17,774 nucleotides of DNA. Source: Marinosulfonomonas sp. Lineage in GTDB: Bacteria; Pseudomonadota; Alphaproteobacteria; Rhodobacterales; Rhodobacteraceae. Below, piece after piece: positions 1 to 8,248 of this stretch (position 1 is its first letter; each line of letters begins with the position of its first letter). Position numbers and translations under genes: made by a program. A model generated the notes under the pieces. That model did no database searches. It saw nothing but the letters and a program-made list of their open reading frames with translations, and was not told the origin of the DNA. The stretch covers positions 1 to 17,774 of the forward strand of contig WGBJ01000120.1 of NCBI GenBank assembly GCA_015494385.1, given 5' to 3'.

Positions 1-1
1 G

Positions 2-244
2 CGTGTGGCGATTGCACGGGCGCTGATCAACAATCCCGACTATGTGATCGCGGACGAGCCAACGGCGAATCTGGACACCCGACTGGTGGGCGAATTCCTG
101 AAAATCGTTGGAAAGCTGCGCGGTGAGGGCAAATCGGTGATCATCACCAGCCACGACCCGCGCATCTGGCAGGCCGATGTGGTGGATCGGGTGATCGGAA
201 TGGAAGACGGCCGCGTGATTGACGACGGGATTGCCGCAACATGA
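2..244 (+). CDS. ABC transporter ATP-binding protein, LolD/MacB-like (5'-truncated by window edge)
   Basis: C-terminal part (about 80 residues) of an ABC ATPase; the reading frame is open to the window start, so the Walker A and signature motifs lie outside. Visible are the end of the signature helix (VAIARAL), the Walker B and D-loop (VIADEPTANLDT) and the H-loop (ITSHDPR). The short C-terminus after the H-loop and the ADEPTANLD wording are typical of LolD/MacB/FtsE-class ATPases, which drive lipoprotein release, efflux or mechanotransmission rather than import. The stop codon overlaps the next start (ATGA), so the ATPase and the downstream membrane protein are probably co-translated and may work together. 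The class is secure; the transported substrate is not known. Confidence 0.85.
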   Translation, partial: RVAIARALINNPDYVIADEPTANLDTRLVGEFLKIVGKLRGEGKSVIITSHDPRIWQADVVDRVIGMEDGRVIDDGIAAT

Positions 245-1239
245 TCTTTCACCCCCCGATACTGGCGCTTGTTCTGGCCTCGTTTATATCCGCGCTGACG
301 GTGCTGTGGGCGGCGTGGTTTGCCCTGCGCGTGCTGCGCCATTGGCAACCTTCCAGCGGGCATGCGTTGCAGATCAACATGGAAAAACGCACTTATCTGG
401 TGTCCACCGCGCTGGCCTTTGTGCTGTTGCTGGAACTGGCGTCGTTGCTGCTATTCGTATCCAACGCCGACCAGATGGCGGTGCTGTTTGTCGGGGCGAT
501 GTGCGCGGTGGGAACGCTGAATGTGAACGCCTATGGTATTCCGGCGCTGTTGCTGAAACTGGCAGTGTTCTTTGTGGCGCTGGTCTGGCTGGTGATCAAC
601 CAGATCGACAACAAGGCGCCGGATTACCCGTTCACAAAACTGAAATACGCCATCCTGCTGCTGCTGGCCCCGCTGGTGGTGGTGGCTGCGGGCATACAAC
701 TGACCTATTTCCTCAATCTGGAAACCGACACGATCACATCCTGTTGTTCGCTGGCCTTCATCCCCGAAGGCGGGGGCGTAGCGGCGGAACTGTCGTCGAT
801 GCCCGCCAAACCCGCGTTGATCCTGCTGTTTGGCGGCTTGGCGGCAATGGTTCTGCTGGGCCTTCTGGCAATGCGGTTCAGGGTGGCACAGGCGCTCTAC
901 GGGCTGGCCAGTGCGGTGTTCTTCGTGATCTCGATCACCGCGATTGTGTCGGTGATTTCATCCTATATCTACGAGCAACCGCACCACCACTGCCCGTTCG
1001 ATGTGATCAAACCGCAATTCGATTATATCGGCTACTGGATGTATCTGCCGCTGTTCACCGCCACCGGCATCGGCATGGCTGCCGGTATTCTGGGGCTGCG
1101 GCGCCCCCCCGACAGCATGGCTGACAGCTTTGCCAGCCTGATGAAAAAACGCATTGCGATTTCGGTCGGGCTTTATCTGTTGTTCGGGCTTGTGGCGCTG
1201 ATTGCAATCCTGAAATCAAACCTGATTTTGATTGGCTAG
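241..1239 (+). CDS. Polytopic membrane protein of unknown function with CC and HHHC motifs
   Basis: 332 residues with about eight or nine hydrophobic segments (near residues 5-32, 51-73, 79-95, 100-120, 134-157, 190-212, 218-243, 262-285 and 304-330), so an inner-membrane protein. I do not recognise a named family. Two motifs stand out in the loops: Cys168-Cys169 after the fifth segment and His248-His249-His250-Cys251-Pro before the eighth. Both loops follow outward or inward turns of the same polarity in a simple count, so they could meet and bind a metal or form a redox pair; that is inference. The start overlaps the stop of the upstream ABC ATPase gene by ATGA, which argues for a functional link. 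It does not look like a MacB/LolCE-type permease (no MacB periplasmic domain), so the true permease may be further upstream. Confidence 0.75.
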   Translation: MIFHPPILALVLASFISALTVLWAAWFALRVLRHWQPSSGHALQINMEKRTYLVSTALAFVLLLELASLLLFVSNADQMAVLFVGAMCAVGTLNVNAYGIPALLLKLAVFFVALVWLVINQIDNKAPDYPFTKLKYAILLLLAPLVVVAAGIQLTYFLNLETDTITSCCSLAFIPEGGGVAAELSSMPAKPALILLFGGLAAMVLLGLLAMRFRVAQALYGLASAVFFVISITAIVSVISSYIYEQPHHHCPFDVIKPQFDYIGYWMYLPLFTATGIGMAAGILGLRRPPDSMADSFASLMKKRIAISVGLYLLFGLVALIAILKSNLILIG

Positions 1240-1269
1240 AGCAAACCCAATTCTGCTGGATACGCTCTA
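1237..1269. terminator. Inverted repeat between convergent genes, possible weak bidirectional terminator
   Basis: TAGAGC at 1237-1242 is repeated in inverted form as GCTCTA at 1264-1269, giving a 6-bp stem with a 21-nt loop that includes the stop codons of both the membrane-protein gene (plus) and dnaE2 (minus). The loop is long and there is no clear T-run, so this is a weak candidate. Confidence 0.25.
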
Positions 1270-4200
1270 ATGAAAATCCCGACTGGGGAACAGCCGCTTG
1301 GCCTGTTCGCGGGGATGGCGTGCCGCTTTGGCCGGTGCCCGACGCGGGACATCATCGGCCTGAGGCAATGTAACCCCGACCGCATCCCCCATCGGATGGC
1401 CCAGATCGTTCAGACGATGTGACATATCGCGGATGTCCTGCGCAATCAGATGCACGACAAGGCCTTCACGTTGCAAATACCCTGTCACCCGCAACAGGCG
1501 TCCGCCCATGACGGCCGGTCTGAACCGCTGATAGACGTTGCGCCAGACCACGATGTTGGACACCCCTGTTTCATCCTCGAGCGTCAGGAAAATCACCCCT
1601 GCCGCCGTGCCCGGCCGCTGCCGCGTGATCACCAGACCGCAAACACTGGTGCGGGCAAGCGGGGCGTTGGGCAGATCGGCATGCGGGGTCAGACCGGACA
1701 TGGCAGGGCGCAGCAATTCCATCGGATGGGCCCGCAGGGACAGGCGCATCGACACATAGTCCTCGACCACTTCTTCGCCCAGATGCATGGTGGGCAGATC
1801 CACATCCGGTTCGACAATGCCTTCGCCTTCGATCCGGCCGTTGAACAGGGGCAAGGGGTTTCGCCCGCGGATCGCCTTGACCTGCCACAACGCGCCCCTG
1901 CGCCCCAGCCCCATATCGCAAAAGGCATCGGCCTCGGCCAGTCGCTCCAGCACGCTGGGCGCAATGCCCGCACGCAGCCACAGGCTTTCGGGATCGGGAT
2001 AGCCATTGCCCCGTGCCGCCACGATCCAGTCGGCGTCCTCCTGACGGAAGCCCTTGATCTGCCGGAACCCCAGACGCAGGGCAAGGCTGGCATCGGGGCG
2101 CATTTCCAGCGTGTTGTCCCATGCGCTGTTGTTCACGCAAATCGGGCGCACCTCGACCTGATGGTTGCGCAGATCGCGCACGATCTGGGCGGGGGCATAA
2201 AACCCCATCGGCTGCGAATTCAGCAGCGCACAGGCAAAGGCCGCGGGATGATGGCATTTCAGCCATGCCGAAACATAGGCCAGCATGGCAAAAGCCGCCG
2301 CGTGGCTTTCCGGAAAGCCGTATTCACCGAACCCTTCGATCTGGGAAAAGCAGCGTTCGGCAAAATCGGGGGCATAACCCCGTTCAAGCATCCCGCCGAT
2401 AAAGCGGTCCCTGAATGTGCTGATCGTGCCCATACGCCGAAAGGTGGCCAACGACCGGCGCAGGCGGTCGGCCTCTTCGGGGCTGAAACCTGCCGCGACA
2501 ACGGCAATCTGCATCGCCTGTTCCTGAAACAGCGGCACGCCCAGCGTTTTCCCCAGCACCTGTTCCAGTTCCTTTGACGGAAACGAGACCTGCTCGCGCC
2601 CTTGTCGGCGGTTGATATAGGGATGCACCATATCGCCCTGAATTGGCCCGGGCCGCACAATGGCCACCTCGATCACGAGATCATAGAATTCGCGCGGCTT
2701 CATGCGGGGCAGGAAATTCATCTGCGCGCGGCTTTCGACCTGAAACACCCCGACGGCATCAGCGATACACAGCATATCATAGGTCGGCGCATCTTCTTGC
2801 GGGATGGCGGCAATGGACAGATCCGGCCCGCCATGCTGCGTGATCAAATCAAAGCATTTGCGGATACAGGTCAGCATTCCAAGGCTGAGTATATCGACCT
2901 TGAGGATCCCCAGTGCGTCAATGTCGTCCTTGTCCCACTCGATCAGTGTGCGATCCTCCATCGCGGCATTTTCAATCGGGCAGATTTCATCCAGCCGCCC
3001 TTTGGTGATGACAAAACCGCCAACATGTTGCGACAGATGGCGCGGGAAGCCGATGATCTCACCGATCAGGCGGATGGTCTGGGCAAGGCGTTGATCGTTC
3101 AGATCAAGCCCCAGTTCGCGGATGCGTTCAGGGTCGGCACCGGCATTGGACATCCCCCAGATCTGCCCCGACAGGTTGGCGGTCACATCCTGGGACAGGC
3201 CCATCACCTTGCCCACCTCGCGGATCGCAGCGCGCGAGCGGAAATGGATCACCGTGGCACAAAGTCCGGCGCGATGGCGGCCGTATTTGGCATAGATATG
3301 CTGGATCACCTCTTCGCGGCGTTCATGTTCGAAATCCACATCGATGTCGGGTGGCTCGCCACGGTGTTCGGATACGAACCGTTCAACGACCATGGTGATG
3401 GTTTCGGGGCTGACATCGGTGATACCCAGCAGATAGCACAGGATCGAATTGGCCGCCGAGCCGCGCCCCTGACACAGGATCCCCCGCGAGCGGGCGAATT
3501 GCACAATGTCATGCACGGTCAGAAAGTAGGCCGGAAAATTCAGCTTCTCGACAAGGGCCAGTTCCTTTTTCACCTGTGCAAGGGCCTTGTCGGGGGCACC
3601 GTCCGGATAGCGCCGTTTCAGCCCTTCGTCCGCAAGGCGCGCCAGCCGGTCCCGAGGGGATTCATCATCCGAAATCTCGTCCGGGTATTCGTAGGACAGT
3701 TCGCTCAGGCAAAACCCGCAGCGGGCGGCAATTTCAAGGCCGCGCCGGATCGCGGCGGGATGGTCCGCAAACATCCGCAGCATGTCCGGCGCCCCCTTCA
3801 GGCGGCGTTCGCTGTTGGGCAGGGCGCGGGTGCCGATCCGGTCAATGGTGATATGTTCGCGCATACAGGTCAGCACATCCGCCAACTGGCGGCGGCTGCC
3901 GTGGTGCATCAGCACATCCCCCAGCGCGACCATCGGGGCGGCGGTTTTATGGGCCAGGCGGGCACAGCGTTTCAGATGGGCCTGATCACTGCCATCATAA
4001 CGCGGGGCGGCGCCCAGAAAAACGTGGTTGGGATACCGGCGCACGGCGTCCTGAATGTGGCAGAGCACATCGCTGTCCCCCAGAGGGGCCTGGGGCAAGG
4101 CCAGCAGAATGATCCCCGTGCATCCCTCTAGCAGATCGACCATATCAAGGTGGCAATCCCCCTTTTGCACGCGCCGCTTTCCCAGCGTCAGCAGGCGGGT

Positions 4201-4494
4201 CAGGCGCGCATAGGCAGGGCGGTCCTGCGGCAGGGCGATCCAGTCAATCGGGCTGTCACGCAAAACCAGCCGGCAGCCGATCACCAGTCTGGGCAGGGGC
4301 TGACCCGCCTTGCCTGTCCGCTCCAGTTCCTTGAGGGCGGAATAGGCCCGCACCACACCGGCCAATGAGTTGCGATCGGTTATGGCAATCGCCGCCAACC
4401 CCAGTTCGGCCGCGCGGGTGACCAGTTCTTCGGGGTGCGATGCCCCCGTCAGAAAGGTAAAGTTGGAGGTGGTGCATAATTCGGCATACATCAT
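1267..4494 (-). CDS. dnaE2: Error-prone DNA polymerase DnaE2 (C-family, alpha subunit type)
   Basis: About 1075 residues, the usual DnaE2 length and shorter than replicative DnaE1. An N-terminal PHP domain opens with the typical SNFTFLTGASHPEELV wording, followed by the C-family polymerase core. Catalytic acidic residues are present in PPDIDVDF (Asp383 and Asp385) and in LKVDIL (Asp534). The finger region, a tandem helix-hairpin-helix region and a C-terminal OB fold (near residues 925-1020) follow; the tau-binding tail of DnaE1 is absent. It performs translesion synthesis after DNA damage together with ImuA and ImuB. The ATG at 4494 was chosen because it overlaps the imuB stop (ATGATG, TGA shared) and because conservation starts at MYAEL; an alternative ATG is the next codon. 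The reading frame continues 29 codons upstream inside imuB but that part is not DnaE2-like. Confidence 0.97.
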   Translation of the reverse strand: MMYAELCTTSNFTFLTGASHPEELVTRAAELGLAAIAITDRNSLAGVVRAYSALKELERTGKAGQPLPRLVIGCRLVLRDSPIDWIALPQDRPAYARLTRLLTLGKRRVQKGDCHLDMVDLLEGCTGIILLALPQAPLGDSDVLCHIQDAVRRYPNHVFLGAAPRYDGSDQAHLKRCARLAHKTAAPMVALGDVLMHHGSRRQLADVLTCMREHITIDRIGTRALPNSERRLKGAPDMLRMFADHPAAIRRGLEIAARCGFCLSELSYEYPDEISDDESPRDRLARLADEGLKRRYPDGAPDKALAQVKKELALVEKLNFPAYFLTVHDIVQFARSRGILCQGRGSAANSILCYLLGITDVSPETITMVVERFVSEHRGEPPDIDVDFEHERREEVIQHIYAKYGRHRAGLCATVIHFRSRAAIREVGKVMGLSQDVTANLSGQIWGMSNAGADPERIRELGLDLNDQRLAQTIRLIGEIIGFPRHLSQHVGGFVITKGRLDEICPIENAAMEDRTLIEWDKDDIDALGILKVDILSLGMLTCIRKCFDLITQHGGPDLSIAAIPQEDAPTYDMLCIADAVGVFQVESRAQMNFLPRMKPREFYDLVIEVAIVRPGPIQGDMVHPYINRRQGREQVSFPSKELEQVLGKTLGVPLFQEQAMQIAVVAAGFSPEEADRLRRSLATFRRMGTISTFRDRFIGGMLERGYAPDFAERCFSQIEGFGEYGFPESHAAAFAMLAYVSAWLKCHHPAAFACALLNSQPMGFYAPAQIVRDLRNHQVEVRPICVNNSAWDNTLEMRPDASLALRLGFRQIKGFRQEDADWIVAARGNGYPDPESLWLRAGIAPSVLERLAEADAFCDMGLGRRGALWQVKAIRGRNPLPLFNGRIEGEGIVEPDVDLPTMHLGEEVVEDYVSMRLSLRAHPMELLRPAMSGLTPHADLPNAPLARTSVCGLVITRQRPGTAAGVIFLTLEDETGVSNIVVWRNVYQRFRPAVMGGRLLRVTGYLQREGLVVHLIAQDIRDMSHRLNDLGHPMGDAVGVTLPQADDVPRRAPAKAARHPREQAKRLFPSRDFH

Positions 4495-5954
4495 GCGAAT
4501 TCCCCCTGCACATACCAGTTCGGGGCCTGCGGAGTGTAAAACAGCCAAAGGCGGCGCCCCTCTTTGGTGTCCACCTGCCAATAGTCCCGCACACCCGTGC
4601 GCCAGTTGTCATCTGACAGCCACCATTCGGGGGCGATGCGTTCCGGCCCAATGGCCCGTCCCGTGGTCATCGCCATGCGCCGCCAGCGAAAGCGGGCCGG
4701 CGGGCGGGGGCCATGACCTGTAATCGCTTCGGGGGCAAACAGGCGCAAAGGACGCGGTCGCGAGGCGACCCAGCCCCCTTGGGGGCGGGAATAGGCGGCA
4801 GGCGAAATGATAAAGCCGCGTTCGGGGATATGGCTGTCGGCGGGCAGGAACCTTTGCACATTTTCCAGCCCGATCCGCACCCCGATCCGGGTGATCAAAT
4901 CCGCCAGTTTGTCATCATGCGTGTCAGTGCCGTGGCTGTGGCTGATCTGGCGGGCGGTCAGCGGTTCAATGCGGGTGGCAACAAGGCGCAGCTGATCAAT
5001 GCCATAGCCCGCATCCACCCCCTCGATCCCGCGCTCAAACAGCGGCAGGATGCGGGCGGCATCATGCAAAGGCTGGGCAAGGCGCAGTTCAACCTGCTGG
5101 CTGGCCTGATCCACCCGCCGCAAGGTCAGCAACAGGATACGCGCGCCTTTGTCGCCGGCCTTCAGTTTGGCGCAAAGGCGGCCCAGCAGGCGTTCGGTGC
5201 CTGCCATCACATCCCCCGTCAGGCCGATCGGGTCCGGCAAGGTCATGCGCACCCCGTAATGGGGGGGGCGGGACAGGGGGGAAATGCTTTCGGGTTGATC
5301 CCCCAGCGCCTGATCCAGACGCAGCACAACATCGGTGCCAAAACGCCGTGACAGCGTGGCGCGCGGCAGGGCCAGAATGTCGGAAATACGACGCAAGCCA
5401 AGGCGCTGCAGGGCAATGCAGGTTTTGCCCCCAAGCCGCAGCGCGGCGACGGGCAAGGCCGCAAGCCGGGATGGGCTGCATATGATACCATCGCCAAAAT
5501 GCGCCATCGCCCATGCCGCCCCGCGCGTATCCGCCAGCCCCAGACGCACCGCGAAACCCGCACGGGCAAGGCGCAACTGCATATCGTCCAGCATTGCCCC
5601 TTCGCCGCCGAACAGATGCGCCGAACCGGAAATATCCAGCACCAGCCCGTCGTCCCCCTCAAGCCCGACCCAGGGGCAATAGCGCGTGGCCCAGCGCGCC
5701 AGCACATGCAAAAAGCGCCGGTCTGCCTCGGGGTCGGCAGGGCGGCTTTGCAGATCACGACAAAAGGCGCGGGCATCCGACAGGCCCATACCACGATGCA
5801 ACCCCGCCTTTTCGGCCTGCGGGTTCAGGCAATAAATCCGCTCGGTGTTGCTTTGGCGCAGGGTCAGGGCAAAAGGGCCCTCAACGGGGCGTGCGCGTAG
5901 AACCCTTTCGCTGGGCAACCTCGGAAACCACATTGATACGACGCGTCTGCGCAT
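4491..5954 (-). CDS. imuB: ImuB, catalytically inactive Y-family polymerase-like mutasome hub
   Basis: 487 residues. The protein follows the Y-family polymerase fold order but begins RRVVSMWFPRLPSERVL, where active enzymes have the Asp-x-Asp metal site; the second acidic motif is also altered, keeping only Asp107 in LVLDISGSAHLFGG. Loss of these residues is the known hallmark of ImuB, which acts as the clamp-binding bridge that brings DnaE2 to stalled forks rather than as a polymerase. A helix-hairpin-helix/little-finger region and a basic, Trp-rich C-terminal tail follow. The start overlaps the end of imuA by 74 nt and the stop overlaps the dnaE2 start by 4 nt, consistent with coupled translation of one operon. 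An internal ATG at 5933 is a less likely start, since it would remove the RRRVVS strand. Confidence 0.93.
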   Translation of the reverse strand: MRRRVVSMWFPRLPSERVLRARPVEGPFALTLRQSNTERIYCLNPQAEKAGLHRGMGLSDARAFCRDLQSRPADPEADRRFLHVLARWATRYCPWVGLEGDDGLVLDISGSAHLFGGEGAMLDDMQLRLARAGFAVRLGLADTRGAAWAMAHFGDGIICSPSRLAALPVAALRLGGKTCIALQRLGLRRISDILALPRATLSRRFGTDVVLRLDQALGDQPESISPLSRPPHYGVRMTLPDPIGLTGDVMAGTERLLGRLCAKLKAGDKGARILLLTLRRVDQASQQVELRLAQPLHDAARILPLFERGIEGVDAGYGIDQLRLVATRIEPLTARQISHSHGTDTHDDKLADLITRIGVRIGLENVQRFLPADSHIPERGFIISPAAYSRPQGGWVASRPRPLRLFAPEAITGHGPRPPARFRWRRMAMTTGRAIGPERIAPEWWLSDDNWRTGVRDYWQVDTKEGRRLWLFYTPQAPNWYVQGEFA

Positions 5955-6459
5955 CCCATCTTACATCCCATGCCATTAATGTTCCTGATTTGTTCTTAAT
6001 AATCTCCCACCGCTGCAGAGTCGAGTCTGCTGGGTCAAAAAGCGAAGAACACCGCCAGCGGGTTTGCGCGGCATTGTTGCCCATCCCTTCGGGAATAATA
6101 CAAAGCCCGGTTGCACCCCCCGACTCGGCTGCCAGTTGCAACCGGCGTCCGGCGGTAAAGCCAAGCGGTTTTGCCAACTCGATCACCATCAGTGACACCG
6201 CACCGGAGCGCAGCGTTTCCTCGGCAACGCCCAGCCCCTCGACCTGATCGGCAACCTTGGCCAACAGCAGGTTTTGCGGGTCCATATAGGTGTGAAACCC
6301 CGTCGGGTTGATTTGTTCCCCCTGCCAGCTTTCGGCGATCCACATCACATTGCCCCCCTTTTGCCCCGCCAGGGCAAAGGCAAAAGACACGGCATTGGCA
6401 CCGCAAACCTCGTGGGTGCGGGAATTACGAAGGGGAAAGAGGGTCGAAAAAGCAGACAT
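5881..6459 (-). CDS. imuA: ImuA, RecA/SulA-related mutasome accessory protein
   Basis: 192 residues from the ATG at 6459; an in-frame TTG six codons upstream is possible but less likely. The central part (ETLRSGAVSLMVIELAKPLGF, then GRRLQLAAESGGATGLCII) matches the RecA-like core of ImuA/SulA-type proteins, in which the ATP-binding P-loop is degenerate; no GxxxxGKT motif is visible. The known role is to bind and stimulate ImuB and DnaE2 during damage-induced mutagenesis. Position as first gene of imuA-imuB-dnaE2 and the overlap with imuB support the assignment more strongly than the sequence alone, since ImuA proteins diverge fast. Confidence 0.82.
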   Translation of the reverse strand: MSAFSTLFPLRNSRTHEVCGANAVSFAFALAGQKGGNVMWIAESWQGEQINPTGFHTYMDPQNLLLAKVADQVEGLGVAEETLRSGAVSLMVIELAKPLGFTAGRRLQLAAESGGATGLCIIPEGMGNNAAQTRWRCSSLFDPADSTLQRWEIIKNKSGTLMAWDVRWDAQTRRINVVSEVAQRKGSTRTPR

Positions 6460-6482
6460 CACGGGAATACTACACAAAGGGG

Positions 6483-6513
6483 GTGTGAAAATGAACAGTG
6501 CTGTGTGATTTTA
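6483..6513 (-). promoter_or_regulatory. Candidate imuA promoter (-10) and possible SOS-type operator
   Basis: Upstream of imuA, reading on the minus strand, TAAAAT at 6513-6508 is a good -10 hexamer, while no convincing -35 is seen. Just downstream, at 6498-6483, the minus strand reads CTGT-N8-ACAC, a seven-of-eight match to the gammaproteobacterial LexA core CTGT-N8-ACAG. Two GTTC words, at 6520-6517 and 6496-6493, are not spaced as in the alphaproteobacterial box GTTC-N7-GTTC. Damage control of this operon is expected from the family, but the operator is not proven here. Confidence 0.3.
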
Positions 6514-6533
6514 GGGGAACGGGGGCGCACAGC

Positions 6534-6803
6534 TCACCGCAGCTGGCTATCCTTGCTTCCCCGCCGGTTGATCCCCGGCCTTGGCTTATAGGCCGCGTCG
6601 CGTTCCTGCATACAGTCGATACACAGCTTCACACCGGGCAGCGCCACCCGCCGCGCTTCGGGGATCGGTTCTTCGCATTCCGCGCAATGGGTCAGGCTTT
6701 CCCCGACCGGTGTTTTGCGAGCCTTCATGCGGGCCAGTTCGTCCGATATGGACGCCTCGATCTGTTCTTCCACCGCGCCATCACGCGCCCATCCGCCGGC
6801 CAT
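6534..6803 (-). CDS. DksA/TraR-type C4 zinc-finger protein (YbiI-like)
   Basis: 89 residues. A helical N-terminal half (residues 10-30) precedes a four-cysteine zinc finger: Cys40-x2-Cys43 and Cys61-x2-Cys64, spaced as in the DksA/TraR family, with the typical IPEARR between the pairs. It is much shorter than DksA itself and lacks the long coiled coil with its Asp-x-x-Asp-Ala tip, so it belongs to the short YbiI/TraR-like group. Such proteins may bind in the RNA polymerase secondary channel; no function is proven for most. A good ribosome site (AAAGGA) lies about 8 nt before the ATG. It is followed on the same strand by imuA after 74 nt and is divergent from the dipeptidase gene. Confidence 0.87.
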   Translation of the reverse strand: MAGGWARDGAVEEQIEASISDELARMKARKTPVGESLTHCAECEEPIPEARRVALPGVKLCIDCMQERDAAYKPRPGINRRGSKDSQLR

Positions 6804-6916
6804 GTGCTGTCCTTTCCTGTGGCATGATGCCAGCCTATCGCGGGACAGGGCAAAAGCAAGGCTGGAAATTACAACCCAAGGGCCGTAACCTGCCCCGAAA
6901 TATAAGGGAGATCACC

Positions 6917-8092
6917 ATGCGCACATTCGGAAAATGGCTGGGGCGGCTTTGCCTGCTGGGGGCTTTGGCCCTGATTGCCACATTCATCTTTTTGCCCGGC
7001 TATGTGGAAAAGGGCCGCAATGCGGTGGCCCCGCATGACCCCTACCCTGTATCCGATGCCGCCCGCGCGCTGCATGACAGCATGGTGATTGGCGACTGGC
7101 ACGCCGACCCCCTGTTGTGGAACCGCGACCTGACCCAGCGGGGCAGTTACGGGCAAGTGGATATTCCACGCCTGCAGGATGGCAACGTGGCGATACAGGT
7201 GTTCACGGCAGTGACGAAAAGCCCCAAGGGGCTGAATTACGAACACAATGATCCGAATGCCTTTGACAACATCAAACTGATTGCGTTTTTCCAGCTCTGG
7301 CCGACACGCACATGGTTCAGCATTTTTGAACGGGCGGTCTATCAGGCCGAGAAACTGCAAGCGTTCGAGGCCGCCGAGCCGGACAACCTGAAGATCATCC
7401 TGACCCGCAGCGATCTGGAAGAGGTGCTGAAACGCCGCGCGGCGGGGGAAAAGATTGTCGGCGGTATTCTGGGGATCGAGGGCGCGCATCCGCTGGAAGG
7501 CAAAATCGAAAATCTGGACAAGCTGGAAGCGGCGGGTTACCGGTTGATCGCCTTGCAGCATTTCTTTGATAACGAGTTGGGCGGCACGCTGCACAGCCGC
7601 GAAAACAACGGGCTGACCGATTTCGGGCGGCAGGTGGTGGAACAGGTCGCCAAACGCGGCATGATTCTGGATGTGGCCCATTCCAGCACCAAGGTGGTCG
7701 AACAGGTGCTGGACATGGTGGATATCCCGTTGGTGCTGTCCCACAGCGGGATCAAATCAAATTGCGACACCAAGCGCAACATTCCCGATGCCTTGATGAA
7801 ACGCATCGCTGCCACCGGCGGGGTGATCGGCATGGGGTACTGGCAGGAAGTGACTTGTGATTACAGCCCCGACGGGATTGCAAAATCCATCAAGGCGGCG
7901 ATTGCCGTGGTGGGTGAGGATGCGGTTTCACTGGGGTCGGATTTTGACGGATCGGTTGCGACGACGTTTGATACATCTGAACTGGCAGCGATCACTGATG
8001 CGATGCTGCGCGCGGGGTTGACAGAAGCGCAAATCCGCAAGGTCGCGGGGGAAAACATGCTGCGGGTTCTGCGGGCGAGGCTGAAGGATTAG
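6917..8092 (+). CDS. Membrane dipeptidase, peptidase family M19 (renal dipeptidase-like)
   Basis: 391 residues from the ATG at 6917, which has a GGGAG ribosome site 6 nt upstream; the longer open frame upstream overlaps the divergent gene and is not used. Residues 8-28 form one hydrophobic segment (signal anchor or uncleaved signal peptide), so the catalytic domain is probably periplasmic and tethered. All binuclear zinc ligands of family M19 are visible: His62 and Asp64 (WHAD; often HND in relatives), bridging Glu188 (GIEGAH), His255 (DVAHSS), His276 (LSHSG) and catalytic Asp342 (GSDFDG). The family hydrolyses dipeptides, including D-amino-acid dipeptides, and some members act on beta-lactams or dehydropeptides. 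It appears to be a single-gene unit. Confidence 0.94.
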   Translation: MRTFGKWLGRLCLLGALALIATFIFLPGYVEKGRNAVAPHDPYPVSDAARALHDSMVIGDWHADPLLWNRDLTQRGSYGQVDIPRLQDGNVAIQVFTAVTKSPKGLNYEHNDPNAFDNIKLIAFFQLWPTRTWFSIFERAVYQAEKLQAFEAAEPDNLKIILTRSDLEEVLKRRAAGEKIVGGILGIEGAHPLEGKIENLDKLEAAGYRLIALQHFFDNELGGTLHSRENNGLTDFGRQVVEQVAKRGMILDVAHSSTKVVEQVLDMVDIPLVLSHSGIKSNCDTKRNIPDALMKRIAATGGVIGMGYWQEVTCDYSPDGIAKSIKAAIAVVGEDAVSLGSDFDGSVATTFDTSELAAITDAMLRAGLTEAQIRKVAGENMLRVLRARLKD

Positions 8093-8248
8093 GGGGGAGT
8101 AAGCTGGGAGGGAGCGTATGGATCGGAACAATGCCTCATAGGGCTTTCCTGGGTGCGCCGATTACATTCAACCAATAAACGGCCACATAGGTCCACACCC
8201 GGATCTTGTAAAAACAGGGAGATTGCAATTCCAGTGTTAGGGAATAGG
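8093..8248. other. AT-richer intergenic stretch before the orphan gene
   Basis: 156 nt between the dipeptidase stop and the chosen start of the orphan gene. A GTG at 8153 keeps the orphan gene's frame open, so part of this stretch could be coding if that start is used, but the peptide it would add (rich in Arg, His and Thr) looks non-coding. I see no tRNA end, insertion-sequence terminus or clear promoter. Confidence 0.4.

Noticed and set aside
219..1124. Plus-strand open frame of 301 codons overlapping the membrane protein
   Set aside because: It is a frame-shifted shadow; the 241-1239 frame has proper membrane segments and start-stop coupling to the ATPase gene.
2602..4131. Long plus-strand open frame of 509 codons opposite dnaE2
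   Set aside because: It is antisense to the highly conserved polymerase core, is rich in His, Gln, Arg and Pro as GC-rich shadow frames are, and shows no domain.
4495..4581. 29-codon N-terminal extension of DnaE2
   Set aside because: It lies wholly inside imuB in another frame and the DnaE2-like sequence starts at MYAEL.
6493..6520. Two GTTC words as an alphaproteobacterial LexA box
   Set aside because: On the minus strand they start 24 nt apart, not the 11 nt of GTTC-N7-GTTC.
6869..7744. Minus-strand open frame of 291 codons opposite the dipeptidase
   Set aside because: It is antisense to a gene with all M19 catalytic residues and has shadow-like composition.
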